A stretch of DNA of 64,000 nucleotides, from positions 31,507,456 through 31,571,455 of the forward strand of contig NC_056536.1 of assembly GCF_910596095.1 (NCBI RefSeq). Direction: 5' to 3'. A program made the position numbers and the translations under genes. The notes below the pieces were generated by a model. That model was not told where the DNA came from. It ran no database searches and was given only the letters and a program-made list of their open reading frames with translations. Positions 46,796 to 59,045 of this stretch are shown here, one piece after another (positions within the stretch are counted from its first letter, which is position 1; the number at the start of each line of letters is the position of its first letter). Source of the DNA: Thunnus maccoyii. Its lineage: Eukaryota; Chordata; Actinopteri; Scombriformes; Scombridae.

Positions 46796-48216
46796 GCATT
46801 ATTATCCCTCTAATCATCTGTAACTGTGTTATAGATGAATGCACTGAGACCTGCCCATCTGGTTGGACTCATTTTGAGAATCAATGTTACACGTTCTACC
46901 ACAGTGAAAAGGACTGGGCTGATGCAGAGGTATTTATGAAACAACATCATTTATAATATGGTATTTATGACATATGCTGTGGATCAGCTGTTCTTACAAG
47001 AATCACTTAGTAGTAAACGTTCTCATACAGTATGTAAGTCTTTATATCGGTGAGACAATCAAACAGCTTTATGGTTACCTGCGATTCTCAAGCTGTTTGA
47101 CATTCACACCTTTATTGAGTTTAAATACACAAGAGTCACAATACAAAAAAGGGTTAATTGCTTGCTGGAGGGAAAACCTGAGGCTACTGGTTTTTAAGTA
47201 CACAGAACATTAATTTCCATGTTCATTCTCACTTTTCAACCCCCCCCTCCCCCTCCTCGTCTAAACCACTCCATTTATGTATTATTTTCTCTCACTCTTT
47301 TCATCTTTTTTGCATCACACTTTGTCTCCTCCAACAGCGCTTCTGCACTTCCATCGGTGGGAATCTTGCTTCAATCCACTCCGCAGAAGTTTACTCCTTC
47401 CTCAGAGACGTCATCCTGAGATCGACTGGCTCACATAAAACCACCTGGGTCGGAGGCCACGATGCAGTAAAGGTGAGAGCTTTTTGTGAACCCGTCCTTT
47501 AAGTTGAAGTCAAGGTTTATGCAGATATTTTCAGTATTATTTGCCAAGGTTTTGGAAATCTGCACTGCTGAGCCTTTTGCTGCCACCAGTGACGGTGAAT
47601 GAACCATTTAAAAATAACATTTGAAAACTTAACTTGCAATGTGATTTTTTTAATGTAAAGAGCTGTTGGTGAAAAGTGTTCACAGCAACTCATGTGGATT
47701 ATCTTGAGTAACCTCGACATTATTTCTGAAAAGAGACATTTTGATTTAAATTATTCTCCCTTTATTGACCCTTAAAATGTTTTCTTTCAGGAGGGTGTGT
47801 GGCTGTGGAGCGATGGCAGCAAGTTTGAGTTCAAAGGCTGGGCTAAAGGAGAGCCTAACAATGCTGGTGGAGGAGAAAACTGCATGGAGATCAACTTTAA
47901 GGGTACAAATTGATTATCTGATTATCCTTTTGAGCAATGTGGAAGTCAATTCTTTATATTCAAGATACAAGAACAACCTTTTTTAATAATGTAGTGTAGC
48001 CTTACATTGCTAATTGTATTGTGTCTTATTTATGGAGGGTGTTATATAAAGAGAATTTTATATACTTAATTGAGAAATGACAAATAATGTCAGTGTCAAA
48101 ATTTCCAGAGTGCTAATATTGTTTCTTTTTGTTAATCTGTGTCTACAGGAAAAGACTATGTCAACGATTCCAAGTGTAATCTGAAGAGGTCTTTTGTTTG
48201 TAGCAAGCAGCTGTGA
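45595..48216 (+). CDS. CTL4: secreted C-type lectin, ladderlectin/nattectin-like
   Basis: Six plus-strand coding exons (45595-45651, 46493-46511, 46835-46929, 47338-47472, 47791-47902, 48149-48216) encode 161 residues. A 19-residue signal peptide (MASSLHFIVLLCGLWIGAN) is followed by a short acidic linker (AILADD). The lectin domain starts at CPSGW. EPN lies at 123-125 and ND at 145-146; as in CTL1 the residue before ND is V. Exon 6 is three bases longer than in the other genes (an extra glycine after EPNNAGG). Seven cysteines follow the signal peptide. The exon for residues 58-102 is close to that of CTL1 (TWVGGHDAVK against TWVGGYDAVK), so these two are the nearest intact pair. Likely a secreted calcium-dependent mannose-type lectin. 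Confidence 0.9.
46560..46797 (+). mobile_element. LINE 3' tail with (TTA)n in CTL4 intron 3
   Basis: Ends 'aaaaggtgctatataaataaag' followed by about 14 TTA units. Same tail style as at 31877-31900. Confidence 0.6.
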
Positions 48217-48331
48217 AGATCCACGCTGTGCTGACACAGCTGACGATGTCACATCCACCTGCATGTTCAACCTTCACTGCTGAAAGATATACTGTACTGT
48301 ACAGTTTTGATTTTATTTCAGTTTCAGAGTC

Positions 48332-48337
48332 AATAAA
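48332..48337 (+). terminator. CTL4 polyadenylation signal
   Basis: AATAAA 116 bp after the stop, in the same context as CTL1. Confidence 0.7.
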
Positions 48338-48745
48338 AAGATATATTCTGCCCAACAAACTGTCTCATCTGTTTATAAAACCATCTCATTCCAAAGTTTG
48401 ATATTTATATTGATGACAGTTTTAAAAGATTTTCAATTTATTTTATTTTATTTCACACTGTGGTTCTGTATCATATAAGATAACATCTCAAATAATAAAA
48501 TCCCACACCGGATGAACACATGGTCACAATCAAAGCAAAATAACTGTTACAATGTCGGATGTCTGAAGATGAACATAGTAAAAGTCCCCAAACTTGAGCT
48601 GCCTTGAAGTCAAAAGCTTTAATCCGTCTTTATCAACAACTGAACTTGAAGATGTTGCCTCTTGTGAGGGAGCTTAGCCAGAGTGTTAAGGAAGGTGATA
48701 AGAGGCAGACTCAGGGATTTATTCAGTGACTCAAAATGGTGATTC

Positions 48746-49081
48746 TGTCACATCCTGCCTGTCTGCCTGTTTTATTTTGAAATGTTTGCTCCTTGTGTCT
48801 TGTTACCTGTACTTCCTGTGTTTTCTCGCCTTGTGTTTCACCTGCGTCTTGTCTCGCTCACCTGTGTTCAGTTTGCAATCACACCCTGTGTATTTATAGT
48901 CCAGTTTTCAGTTCAGTCTCTGTCGAGTCGTCTGCGTTTGTTCTGTGCTTCTGGTTAGTGTTCCTCTGTGTCAGTGTCTCCAGTGACTTTTTGTATTGTG
49001 TCATTAAAAATTCTGTATCGTATCCAGCCTGCCTGCCGTCTCTTGCGTTTGGGTCCACCTGCTCCGCTCACCCTCATGACA
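48746..49081 (+). mobile_element. Solo LTR (family of the 24.6-kb element)
   Basis: Ends TGTCACATCC and CATGACA; the 5 bases before (gattc) and after (gattt) match at four of five. A TATA-like 'gtatttatagtcc' lies mid-element, ATTAAA lies near 49003 and the 'gcgtttgggtccac' word lies close to the 3' end, which is the layout of a promoter-polyA LTR. Confidence 0.7.
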
Positions 49082-49089
49082 GATTTTTC

Positions 49090-49960
49090 CTGACCCGTGT
49101 ATCCAAAACAAGTGTCTCAAAAAATGAACTGAAGAAACCAAACGTATCTTAACTGGCTTAACTCAGGATAACTCAACAAACTTAGGCATGATCACATGCA
49201 CACAGCTACACAGATACAGAGTTTGGGGATTCTGCAGGGTCACCCATCAACTGGTGAGGGATTCCCTCCTGGTCAACGCCTCCGGACCGCCTACCTGTGT
49301 TTGTGCCGTCCGGTGCTGCAGTATTCCCTGTCTTCAGTTGGATCTCCCCCTCCTCATCACAGGCTCCCATGGTTAACCATCTAAGCCAAGGGTGCCCAAC
49401 ATTTTTACACTTAAGATCAACTTTTACATTTTTCAACATCACAGGATTTACCAGTCTCAAATCCCACTCTCTGTCCCATGATGAGCTGCATAAAGCTACT
49501 GTTACACAGCATCTATCTGTCTCTGTCCACTAGGTGACAGTAATGTACCGTAACACTACGTCCCCCTTTCTGTCTGCTGTACTGTACAGTATAGTGTATA
49601 CTGAATAGTGAAATGTTAGTTCAGTTCAGACATAAAGTCTGTTGAGTTGCAGTACTGATATTTCCAGAGTGTCAGTGAACATGTTGTCAGTTTAGACGGA
49701 GTGAAGCGTCTGTCATGTCAGCTACCTGTAACGGTGAGAGGCTAGAGGAGGTTGTTTTTCTTCCTGCTTCTTCTCATTTCTCAGTTTGTACATCCTCGAT
49801 TCCTTTCCTCGCCTCCTCTCCTCACATCTTAGTCCCTCCCACCTGAGATGCGAGCTGAGGAGGCGAGGAAGAGACACGAGGAGAGAGGAGTCCAGGCAAC
49901 AGGCATTTAACAAAATGAGACATCCTCACTTCGGAGCCATAATGTCGATTAAATAATGCG
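49090..49960. other. Intergenic repeat debris
   Basis: Includes 'caagggtgcccaacatttttac' near 49387, which resembles an hAT end, and a purine-rich stretch near 49850-49890. No gene supported. Confidence 0.35.
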
Positions 49961-49962
49961 TG

Positions 49963-50162
49963 GCTCAGCTGCATCATCTGTCTGTTGTTATGTTACAGCC
50001 TATAACTGTATTTTATGATCTCTGTCAGATGAGCACAAGTGTTCATAACAACTGTTTTTACTTTTAATTCAAATCACAATGTGGCTTAATGTGAAAAGAA
50101 TGTACGGAGCTGTGTGTCACACCTGTTTTATACGTCACAGCACAGGTGCCAAAAAAACTTCC
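49963..50162 (+). repeat. 200-bp segment duplicated at 44731-44927 (copy 2)
   Basis: Same segment and orientation as copy 1. Here it is followed by a purine-rich block (50160-50340) with 'gaggagagaggagacgaggagg', which partly mirrors 49790-49900. Confidence 0.75.
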
Positions 50163-50344
50163 GCAAAGGACACACCTGTGCATCCTCGCTCATAGCTCCT
50201 CCAGCACGCCTCCTCGCTCCTCGAGATGCATTTTAGGAATTGCGTCATCCTTAAACATGGCGCTCTGAGATCGATTTCCGGGTCACAGGCAGGAGGACGG
50301 AGGAGAGAGGAGACGAGGAGGCACAAATAGAGAAATGAGACGAG

Positions 50345-51560
50345 CCCTTAGTCTTCATGTGAGAGGCTAGTGAGCAGTTTACGGGAGATTTTTTGTTATT
50401 TCGGCGTTGGCTGCGGCCCACAGTAGCCTGTGTTATTGTGCACAGTAAAGTTACATGAAAACCAGCTAACGTCTCATCATCTGACTCTACAGAACTTTAA
50501 CTTAACTTTTTATGAACTATATTCAGCTAAACTAGTATCCAATATCAAATCCCTCAGGTACCTCAGAGCCTCACTAAGCAATTCACAGCCATGTTGACAA
50601 TACAATAGCTAGTCTACAGGTGAACGGAGCAGAGAGGGAAGCTTGGATAGTGTGAACTGAAACGTCAAAGCCACTGAGTGCTGTCAGTCACCGGAGTTTC
50701 TATTGTCTGCAGTCACCTTTTGTCATCTTGACAGTCAAAAATAAATGTTCACAGATAGCAGTGAAGGCATCGAAGGGCAAATTTCATTGCAAGGATATTA
50801 GGCGGAACCTTCAGTGCCTTTTGATCTACTGTAAGAACCTTATAGATCCTCAGTTTTTGTTTCGTGGCCTCTTCATCCATTTCTGTGACACATGCAACGC
50901 TGTGTGAGCTCATTGTCTGCCTGCGTGCATCATCTCCTTCTTCACTTGCTTCTTGTCTTGAATTAACTACTGGAAGAGAGCGGATCCATTTTCTGATCTG
51001 CATATTTACTGTTGCATATTTAGATAAATAACCTACAACTACATGGATGCAGTCAGAGTCCTTGTTGTGTAACCTGTTTTAACTATAACTCTTATAGTTA
51101 AGGGGGGGGGGCAAGTATTAAACTGAGGGCCAACATGGATTCACTATATGAAAATCTGTAATAAGTAAACAACACAAAATTCTATTTTCAGGACAAAATT
51201 AAATGGAAAATGTTAAAAAATGGAAATAAAGCCAATGTTACAAACATCAATAATTTAAAAAAGCCCCATTTTTAATTTTTCGATTTTCATTTCAGAATAG
51301 GAAACCGATGGAGACGAAAGTACACGGATTAGGAACCAGGATTTAAATGAAGCTCCGGGGAGATTGTTTTACCCCCCAGAAAGTTCCTGCTGGAAGGGGT
51401 TTGCAGGGATGAAAGCTGCTGATTGGTCAAACACACACAGCGAGGCTGCTTCAGCGCGTGAACCGCTTCATTCATAAAACAAGTAAGTACTCCGGTATCA
51501 ATTTAAGACGAGGGGAGAACATTTCTCTTTGTTTAACGTTAAAATTAAAGCCAGGCTTTG
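50345..51560. other. Intergenic sequence, nothing recognised
   Basis: About 1.2 kb; the open minus-strand frame at 50749-51003 has no recognisable domain. Confidence 0.4.
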
Positions 51561-51565
51561 TTGTT

Positions 51566-51604
<39 letters not shown>

Positions 51605-51619
51605 GAGAGAGAGAGAGAG
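51566..51619. repeat. (GA)n microsatellite
   Basis: About 27 GA units with two interruptions, 600 bp upstream of the CpG-rich block. Confidence 0.9.
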
Positions 51620-52179
51620 CGAGTTTAGAGTGAATGAGAGGGATAAAACATTATTTTCTGATTGTTTCATGTCATTATGTTCTAAAGCAGAAATAAATAA
51701 CCATCAACCACTCAGCAGATGATTTACTGTGGACACAGACGCTCTCTTCATTTCTCTTTTTCATTCATTCATCACATCCGACTCACGCAGCAGTAAATAC
51801 GAAGAACAACACAACAAATCTGTGTTGTGAATTCTGTATTTGAAGCACAACTGTCATTTTTTAATTCCTAATGAGTCTAGTCTGCAGGATCTACCTGGTT
51901 CCTTAGATATGGTGGAAACACAAACAGGAACTTTTAGTTCCAGGTTTAGTTCCTGTGATTAGTTCCTGTGGTTCCAAAGTACATGGAAGTTTTGGTCAAA
52001 AAGAGGTTTTGGGTTCAGCCAAAGATCTCCAGTGATCCTGGACCCGCCCTGGCTGAAGCTGTGTCAGCTGACCCGTCTCTCCCCTATAATCTGACTGCAC
52101 CCTCATCGGTTTATCTGTGTTATTATCAAGCTGTTCGATCCGTGAGCTGAAAGATCATAACATACATCTGCCTCCATGC

Positions 52180-52720
52180 ATGCTGGGAATCTGTGTGCAC
52201 CCATTTATGAGGGCGTGCACGAGCCCGCGGCGTGGTGTTGGGTGTCGTGAGCGCGCCTCGTGGTGCTGATGGAGCTGAGCTTCATTCAGTCTGAGGAGAG
52301 AGAAGAAGCTGCTATCGATCAGGATGACGAAGAGTCGGCGGGGAATAAACGTAGAAATCCATCGTCAGATCATCGATCCGCGATGATCGATCAGTGTCTG
52401 CAGCCGCGGTGAGGCGACAGTCACCGTCATCGATCAATCAATCATCATCTAATGCACCTGATGTGAGACAGCGCGGTGTGTAGCGCGAGGCGCAGCGGGT
52501 GACAATCAGCTGACCGGAGCAGGACGGAGGAGCGGGACTGCGGGTTCTGTATCATGCGAAGGAGGAGCCGCCGGTTCGATCCCCGCTACAGGTGAAGAGT
52601 GAACGGAGGGACGCTCGCTGTTGATCCGGACCCACAGGTGATCCAGGTAGGAGATCCATCACCTACCAACATCAACACAAACAGGTCATACTGGTCTTTG
52701 CTGCACAGGAGACACGAGCT
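52180..52720 (+). promoter_or_regulatory. CpG-rich block, probable promoter and first exon of a plus-strand gene
   Basis: This is the only long stretch in the window rich in undepleted CpG, with 'cgcggcgtgg', 'gagcgcgcctcg', 'cagccgcggtgaggcg' and 'gcgcggtgtgtagcgcgaggcg'. Such islands mark housekeeping or developmental promoters in vertebrates. It includes repeated 'gatcgatca' words (52310-52440). Two good splice donors follow: TACAG|GTGAAG at 52591 and ATCCAG|GTAGGA at about 52646. No later exon is visible to 64000, so a long first intron is inferred. The minus strand was considered but has no comparable donor that I could fix. Confidence 0.5.
52554..52591 (+). CDS. Candidate first coding exon (13 residues) in the CpG-rich block
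   Basis: ATG at 52554 opens a 38-nt stretch encoding MRRRSRRFDPRY with a donor TACAG|GTGAAG, leaving phase 2. The first in-frame stop (TGA) falls just beyond the donor, so it would code only if spliced. I do not recognise the protein. It may equally be untranslated sequence. Confidence 0.25.
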
Positions 52721-53136
52721 CGCCAGACTCCATTTAAAAGTTGAGCTTTTTAAGGCTGCTCGGCTCGTCGGCAGCAGCGCACAGCAGCTACATACAAAGT
52801 GTTGAGTTTTCCTGAACTGACAAGAGCTTTTCTTTCATTCGGCTTCCAGTTAAAACACAGAACAGTCATTTATCAGAATAATTAGTCGTTTATTTAAAGG
52901 GGTGTGTTGTTATTCTGACAGGTCCTCTGCGCCTGCAGGGCGGGAGGCGGCAGGTCAGATTTGACTGGAGTTTGGTGATTTTTTTTATTCAGAAATAAAC
53001 GCTTGTGGCGTAACGGAAGTTTGACTGAGAGTCTCTGATGACCTCATTATATCTGATGATGGAGAGACAGTGACGTTTATATAAAAAATCAACAGTGTTG
53101 TTGTTATGGCTGTGTCCCCACCCAGCGCCACGTGCC

Positions 53137-53182
53137 TGCTGCTGCTGCTGCTGCTGCGTGCGTGCGTGCGTGCGTGCGTGTC
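53137..53182. repeat. (CTG)n-(CGTG)n microsatellite
   Basis: Six CTG units running directly into six CGTG units. Confidence 0.85.
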
Positions 53183-53579
53183 TGTGATGATCTGCTGGCT
53201 TCAGTCAGACTGGGTGTGTTTGGATCTGAACCAACCTGCTGTGTTTGCTGGTTGATAAGAAGACATTTATGAACCAGCCTTTCAGATACAAATACAGAAC
53301 TCAAGTTCAAACAGAGCCAGAGGTTCCCGTGATGTTTATATGATGTTGTTATGTTGTTGAGAGGATTTATAATAAAGAAGAGAGATGTTTGCAGCATGAA
53401 CCTTGAATTACAGTAATTAAATTTGACTGTTGAGATTCAGAAACATGATTATGTGTTTAAAAAACAAACAAACAAAACATAATCAGTGACTGTAAATCTG
53501 CAGGTAAATACTGATTTCTGCTTTTTAAAGTTTTCAGTTTATCATAATGGACCTTTGATTAGACCTGTGGTATGATACA

Positions 53580-53582
<3 letters not shown>

Positions 53583-53626
<44 letters not shown>
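53583..53626. repeat. (GT)n microsatellite
   Basis: About 22 GT units. Confidence 0.9.
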
Positions 53627-53628
<2 letters not shown>

Positions 53629-55373
53629 CAGCTTTGTAAATAAAACTTAATAGAGAGTAAAATTTACAGTAAAGACAGAGAGAAAACAGGACAGACGCTT
53701 TCCAGATGAACACTTTTCAACAGGTAAATACTGAAGGGAGTGAAGGAAAGAAACTAAAACAGGAATAATGCTCAAAGGTTGAACTTTTATTACAAACCAT
53801 TTTCTTAAATGTAGAGTCAGTTTTCATGAACCTGTGAAATTTCATTCAGATAAATGTGTTACAACAGAAAACGTGCTGGTATGAATGTTATGTCTTTGTC
53901 TTTGATGTACTTTAAAGAAAGTAGTAAGAAAGAATATAATAAACAGGATTTATTGTGCATTCATTACCTTAAAGAAACTTCTTAGACTTTGAATATTTCT
54001 TGTTAAAAATCAAAACTATTTCCAGTTCTTTGTTAAAGACAACAAAAGTTATTTTAGCGCAGAGTCTTCCTGATACTTTACTCAGTTGTTTTGAAATTTT
54101 CAGATTAAATGAATCTGTTTGTCTGAAGCAGCAGTGAGAGCCTAAAAAAACAGAAAGAAATCAGCCAATCAGAGAGCAGACACGTGGTCACGTGACTCTG
54201 TTGATTCATAATTCATACCTCAGTTGCTGCTGCAGTTCTTTTTTTTTTTTTTGTCTCTGCTGAGTCTCTTCTTCAGTGCTTCAACGCTCCGCAGAAGACA
54301 AATAAAAACGTGGTTTCAGGATTCAGATTGTTGTTGTTTTGAATCAGCTGTAAACAAACAAACAAACAGACAGTTTACTAACGTTCATACATAATACGGT
54401 AATTATCCAAACCTCAACATTTTGGTACATCTTGACTTCTATCATCTATATTTATTCATTATGAAGGTCAGAGAAGTTATTTACAGCCAATAAATCAACA
54501 ACATCAACAACATCCACATTTCAAAACCACAAAATCTAAACTAGAGAGACACAGAAAAAAATATTTAACTCAAATGAAACAATAAATTCACAAAAGGAAA
54601 TAAATCTGAGTAAATGCATTATTCAGTCAAGAAAAGAAATAGTACATTTTCCTCTTATTGTTGATATTTATTCAAATGAATTTTAAAATCCTGAAGACAA
54701 AATAAATATGAAGAAAAAGAGGGAAAACATTTAAAAACAGATAAAACCTTTGAATATATTTACTCACTACAGGAGTTGTTGACAAATTAAAAACCAGACC
54801 TGAGACATGAAGCTGTATTTTCCTCTCTGTCTCCAAGATATTATGTTTATATTCTATTAAACTGAATATAACAGCAAACATGTTTTGAAGGAAACGTGAT
54901 GACATCATGAGAAAATGTTAATTAACGTCTCAGTAAAACGTTCGTTTACAACATGTTTCACTTGTTCTCTGTCTAAGTATCTGATGTTGCAGTACGACAT
55001 CAGCTGCTCGTAACTACAACATTATTTAACTATTACACACTGTTTGGTTTAAGCAGCTATAACTAACCAAGCCTATGACCTCCAAACTACGGAGGCCTGG
55101 ATGCAACAAACCACTTCAGCGTTTCCTCAGTAATATGTCACATGACGAGGTTTACGGTTGAGCCAATCACGTTCAACGGTTTCAGTGTTTGGCATCGTTT
55201 ACAGAGGTCGTATATCTGTTACAATGAGGAGACGCTAACAGCTAAGCTAATTTACCAAACTGCTATCAAGAAGTCAACAGGCATAACGCATGAAACTATA
55301 ACCAACAAAATAAATGCACTATATGTAGAAATCTGTGGAACAGATGGAGAGTCTGTGTTGTGTTTATTTTAGA

Positions 55374-55665
55374 GCTGCAACGATTAGTCGATTAATCGCC
55401 AACTATTTTGATAATTAATTAATCTTTTGGAGTAATGTTTTTAAGAAGAAATGTCCAAATTCTCTGATTCCAGCTGCTGCAATGTGAATATTTTCTGGTT
55501 TCTTTAGTCCTCTATGACAGTAAACTGAGTATCTTTAGTTTGCAGACAAATCAAGACATTTGAGGACGTCATCTTGGACATTTTATAGACCAAACAAATA
55601 ATGTATTAATCAAGAAAATAATCAAAATATTAATCGATAATGAAAATAATCCTTAGTTGCAGCCG
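55374..55665 (+). mobile_element. MITE with inverted ends, most complete copy
   Basis: Left end GCTGCAACGATTAGTCGATT and right end AATAATCCTTAGTTGCAGC are inverted repeats with mismatches. The internal sequence matches 2697-2905, 32110-32370 and 32590-32860, so this copy defines the family boundaries at about 290 bp. Confidence 0.75.
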
Positions 55666-56425
55666 TAATTTATATTCAGAGTGACAGGGAGTTGAGCAAA
55701 GCCAGTGAGGGTCCTTCCAGCCTCTGGATCACGTCGAGGGGACGGAGAGGAGCTGGAAGACAGCGAGGTAGAGGAGTTTCAGTCCTTTTAATGCTCTTCA
55801 TCTCTTCCTCCTTGTTTCAGCTCTTTCTCTGTCTCACTCTCTTTGTCTTTTCAGTTTAACTGGTCCTGTTTGGGGTTCGGTCTGGTTGGTAGCGGCTGCA
55901 GGATGAATAGTCTGTCTGGCGGCTGTTTGAATCACGCCATTTTATAACCTCCGCTAGGTGGCGGCGGGGCGGAGTTACGGACGGTACTTTGAAAACACAG
56001 GACACACAGGGTCACATTAACAACAGAAGTGGCTGAGAGTGACAGTACTGCTCAGTGATAGTAAACGTCTACAATCTTAATTGATGCACCTTTACAGTTA
56101 GGGAAAGATCATTGTCTCTGTTGTCTGAACCTAAACACACACAGAACCTCTGACCTCTGACCTCTGCAGACAGATAAACATTCATTCATTAATTCATACA
56201 AACATCACCTGTGATCCAGGCAGATATTACATTTGTTAACTCAGTAGAACTGTTTAAACAATTTGGAAATACATAAATGTAATTTCTAGGAAACAGAGTT
56301 TGTATTTTTTTACTTTAACGCATCTATTACTGCTTCATGCTACTACGACACATTGGCTGTCTTCTTCCCACTGAGCTTTTTCTGCTTGTGACCGAGCAGC
56401 AGCTTCAACGTCTTGAGGCAGAAGC
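55666..56425. other. Non-coding sequence, nothing recognised
   Basis: One moderately GC-rich patch at 55880-55990, with no supported exon. Confidence 0.35.
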
Positions 56426-56429
56426 ACCT

Positions 56430-56680
56430 TAAAGTTCCACCGACGGCCGCTAGATGCTCCGTTCAAAAAGCCTCGACTTCTCTCTAGAAATACAGAGTCA
56501 ACCACAGTTTTCAACGAGTCATTATGGTCTCAATCTCTAAATTCAGGTCGTCTGATAAAGTGCTTTTGGAAATTATTGCTCTGTTAATAAGATTTGAAGA
56601 CTTATAGTAGCTTTGATGTCTGGGTGTTGATTGACAGTTGCTGCTCTCCCCGGCTATTGTCTTGACTATTGTCGCAATAT
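56430..56680 (+). repeat. Dispersed repeat, family A, third copy
   Basis: 'aaagttccaccgacggccgctagatgctccg' and 'gtcattatggtctcaatctctaaattc' match the 13500-13610 block. It is followed at 56683 by 'tatttatttatttaatgtttatttgtatagg', a LINE tail on the minus strand. Confidence 0.65.
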
Positions 56681-57149
56681 TTATTTATTTATTTAATGTT
56701 TATTTGTATAGGGACAAGTATATAGCATGAATTTATGCCAGATACCACACATTTCATTAAGTTTAATATGAGTTGATTACAATACCTGCCCTGTTATTAG
56801 AAGTTTTCTAACGTATTATATCAGTTCCTCGTTCCAGGACTGAAGTCTCCAGCGATGCTGCGTTTAGTTCAAACAGCCGACAGACTCTGGATCAGACTCT
56901 GTGTAGATCTGAGACAGAAAAAGAACCCTTCATCTTTTCAAAAATGCTTTTATTATATTTTTAACCTTGCCTACAGTATTAATTGTCAGTTTATCTGCTA
57001 TTCATCTATTTTACTTTTAAATCTCTCTCTGATTTGTCTCCTTTTAAAAGGATTTCTGTTGTGTCTCATTCTGTGTGTGAGAAGAGATCTCAGTGTTAAT
57101 CTGTTCATTCATCTGATGACTCTTAAAAACTCAATGAATCTGAGCCCTG

Positions 57150-57151
<2 letters not shown>

Positions 57152-57235
<84 letters not shown>
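57152..57235. repeat. (GT)n microsatellite
   Basis: About 41 uninterrupted GT units, the longest dinucleotide run in the window. Confidence 0.95.
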
Positions 57236-57239
57236 GTTT

Positions 57240-58215
57240 AAGCTGATTAATGGATCTTAGACGATTTTCTCACATTAACTGAAGCCGTCATTCAGCTCCG
57301 TGTTGATCAAGATCAGACTTCCCTGGAGACAACAACATCGATTTGGTCTGATTTGTCAGACGCAAAGTGTCAATAATTAAGACTTAAACATGTATGATAC
57401 ATGTATGATCCAGGAGAGTCCTGAGCTTCTATGTTCAGTCACACCGGAGGACGTTATTTCAGGAAAAACATGAAATGTGAACACAGGATGAGACAGCAGC
57501 TCCTCACACTTTAAATCAGAAAGGCCTCGATCAGTAACTACAGATACTGTTAATTCACCAAGTAAAGACTTCAGGTGATCTGTAGTTGGGTTTCCATCCA
57601 CCCTTTTTAATGTGCTTTTTCAATTTGTGCATTCAAAAAATGTGACAAATTTGAAAAAAGTCGAAATATCGCAAAATAAATTTTTAGGTTTTAGGTTGTA
57701 AAGTTGATGTATCGATAAAAGCAAAATGCAACAAAGTACAATTCAAACAGATTTAGTAAATAAATGATGACATACAGGAAGCATGTGACTTGAATGTCCC
57801 TAAGCTTCCAAAAGCAAGAGGCTGTGATGTTTGTCCATCACGCTCTTCATCAACAGGACGCGTCAGCTCTGACTGTCGCTTTATTAATTCAGCTTCTTTT
57901 TGTGGTTTACTGCACTCGACAGGAGAATCAGCACCACTGACTGTTTACATCGATGCGCTCAACTGTTAATAATCACAAAACACATCATAGTGGATGGAAA
58001 CGTACATTAACTTGCATTTTCTTTTATCGATTTTCTGAAATTTTAGTTAAAATTCATGCTGCATTTGGATGGAAACTGTTTGACTGCGTCTGTGGAGATT
58101 ATGTTCGATGTTTCATCAAAAAAAGAAGTGAGCCATAAAAATATGAATAATCATTATATAAACATTTAATAAATAGTATATAACACACTGTAATGTAATT
58201 ATAAGCAGATATAAG
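57240..58215. other. Non-coding sequence, nothing recognised
   Basis: Short frames only. 'gttgggtttccatcca' near 57586 and 'catttggatggaaactg' near 58061 form a possible inverted pair, suggesting a ~490-bp MITE. Confidence 0.35.
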
Positions 58216-58430
58216 GACATCTTTAAAGGTGCTATATGTAAGAATAGCCCCGTCCTGTCCTGTCTTGTAATACTGTTTTGTCCCTCAAGAGGCGATGGTG
58301 AGTCACCGTAGCGTCCCGTCTATCTGCAGTCTTGCAGACATACATGACACACCCACTTTACTACACGATAACCCCACCCCCTCCCCCATGTTGTCACTGT
58401 AACGGCATGCTACACACTACACCCCCCTGA

Positions 58431-58459
58431 TCCCTAACCCCTAACCCCTAACCCTAAAC
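58431..58459. repeat. Short interstitial telomere-like repeat
   Basis: About five CCCTAA/CCCCTAA units in a row inside the 1.7-kb element. Confidence 0.7.
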
Positions 58460-58559
58460 CATCTCACTGATTATGCCTAAACCTGACCAAGTGGGAGGGT
58501 CATGTAGATACTGCGAGTCCGCAGATAGACCTACTTGGAAGAAGTAGCGCTGTCCTGAT

Positions 58560-59045
58560 TCTAACCAAGCCACAACCTCCAGGCTGAAGAACGTGGAAGT
58601 GCCAAAAACTGCAGTTCCTCAAATGGCCACTTGAGGCTCCAAAGGCGAGTCAGTCCCCATAGACCCCCATGTTAAAATGTCCAACTTTACAGCAGAAATA
58701 AACATGTTTACAGCCTGGTACAAACAACGGTTTAGGTCTCTATAGCTAATCTCCCCTTTCATGACAACTGTACAGGGGGGTTAATATTTTATAACTCATC
58801 CATTTAAATTTTATTAAGGCTTGAAGTTATGCATAATTAAGGATGTGGCCACTTTGAGTGACAGGTCGCTAGCTGCTAGGTGGCTTCATTTGGCCACCTC
58901 GGCTCCACCTCTTTACCCATTTTGGATTAGCTGGGAGTTAGGTTGAGTCAGGCACTGCCAAGATGGCGATGGCTGGAGCTGCCCACTTTGAGCTTCAAAA
59001 CCGCTCTTCAGAAACCAGTGGGTGACATCACGGTGGCAACGTCTG
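58560..59045 (+). repeat. Dispersed repeat, family B, copy 1
   Basis: Matches 62870-63345 in order and orientation ('gagtcagtccccatagaccccc', 'tttacagcagaaataaacatg', 'gctaggtggctt', 'actgccaagatggcga'). Confidence 0.8.

Larger units (their letters stand above)
52721..55370. other. Non-coding sequence, possibly intron
   Basis: Contains a (CTG)n/(CGTG)n run (53137-53182) and a (GT)n run (53583-53626). No exon with paired splice sites and coding character was seen. Confidence 0.4.

Noticed and set aside
50749-51003. 84-codon minus-strand frame upstream of the CpG-rich block
   Set aside because: No domain, no splice sites around it, and composition like the surrounding non-coding DNA.
52540-52600. 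tRNA-like T-loop (ggttcgatccccgc) in the CpG-rich block
   Set aside because: No matching acceptor stem, D-arm or A-box at the right distance, and the T-stem bases do not pair. It is probably chance or promoter sequence.
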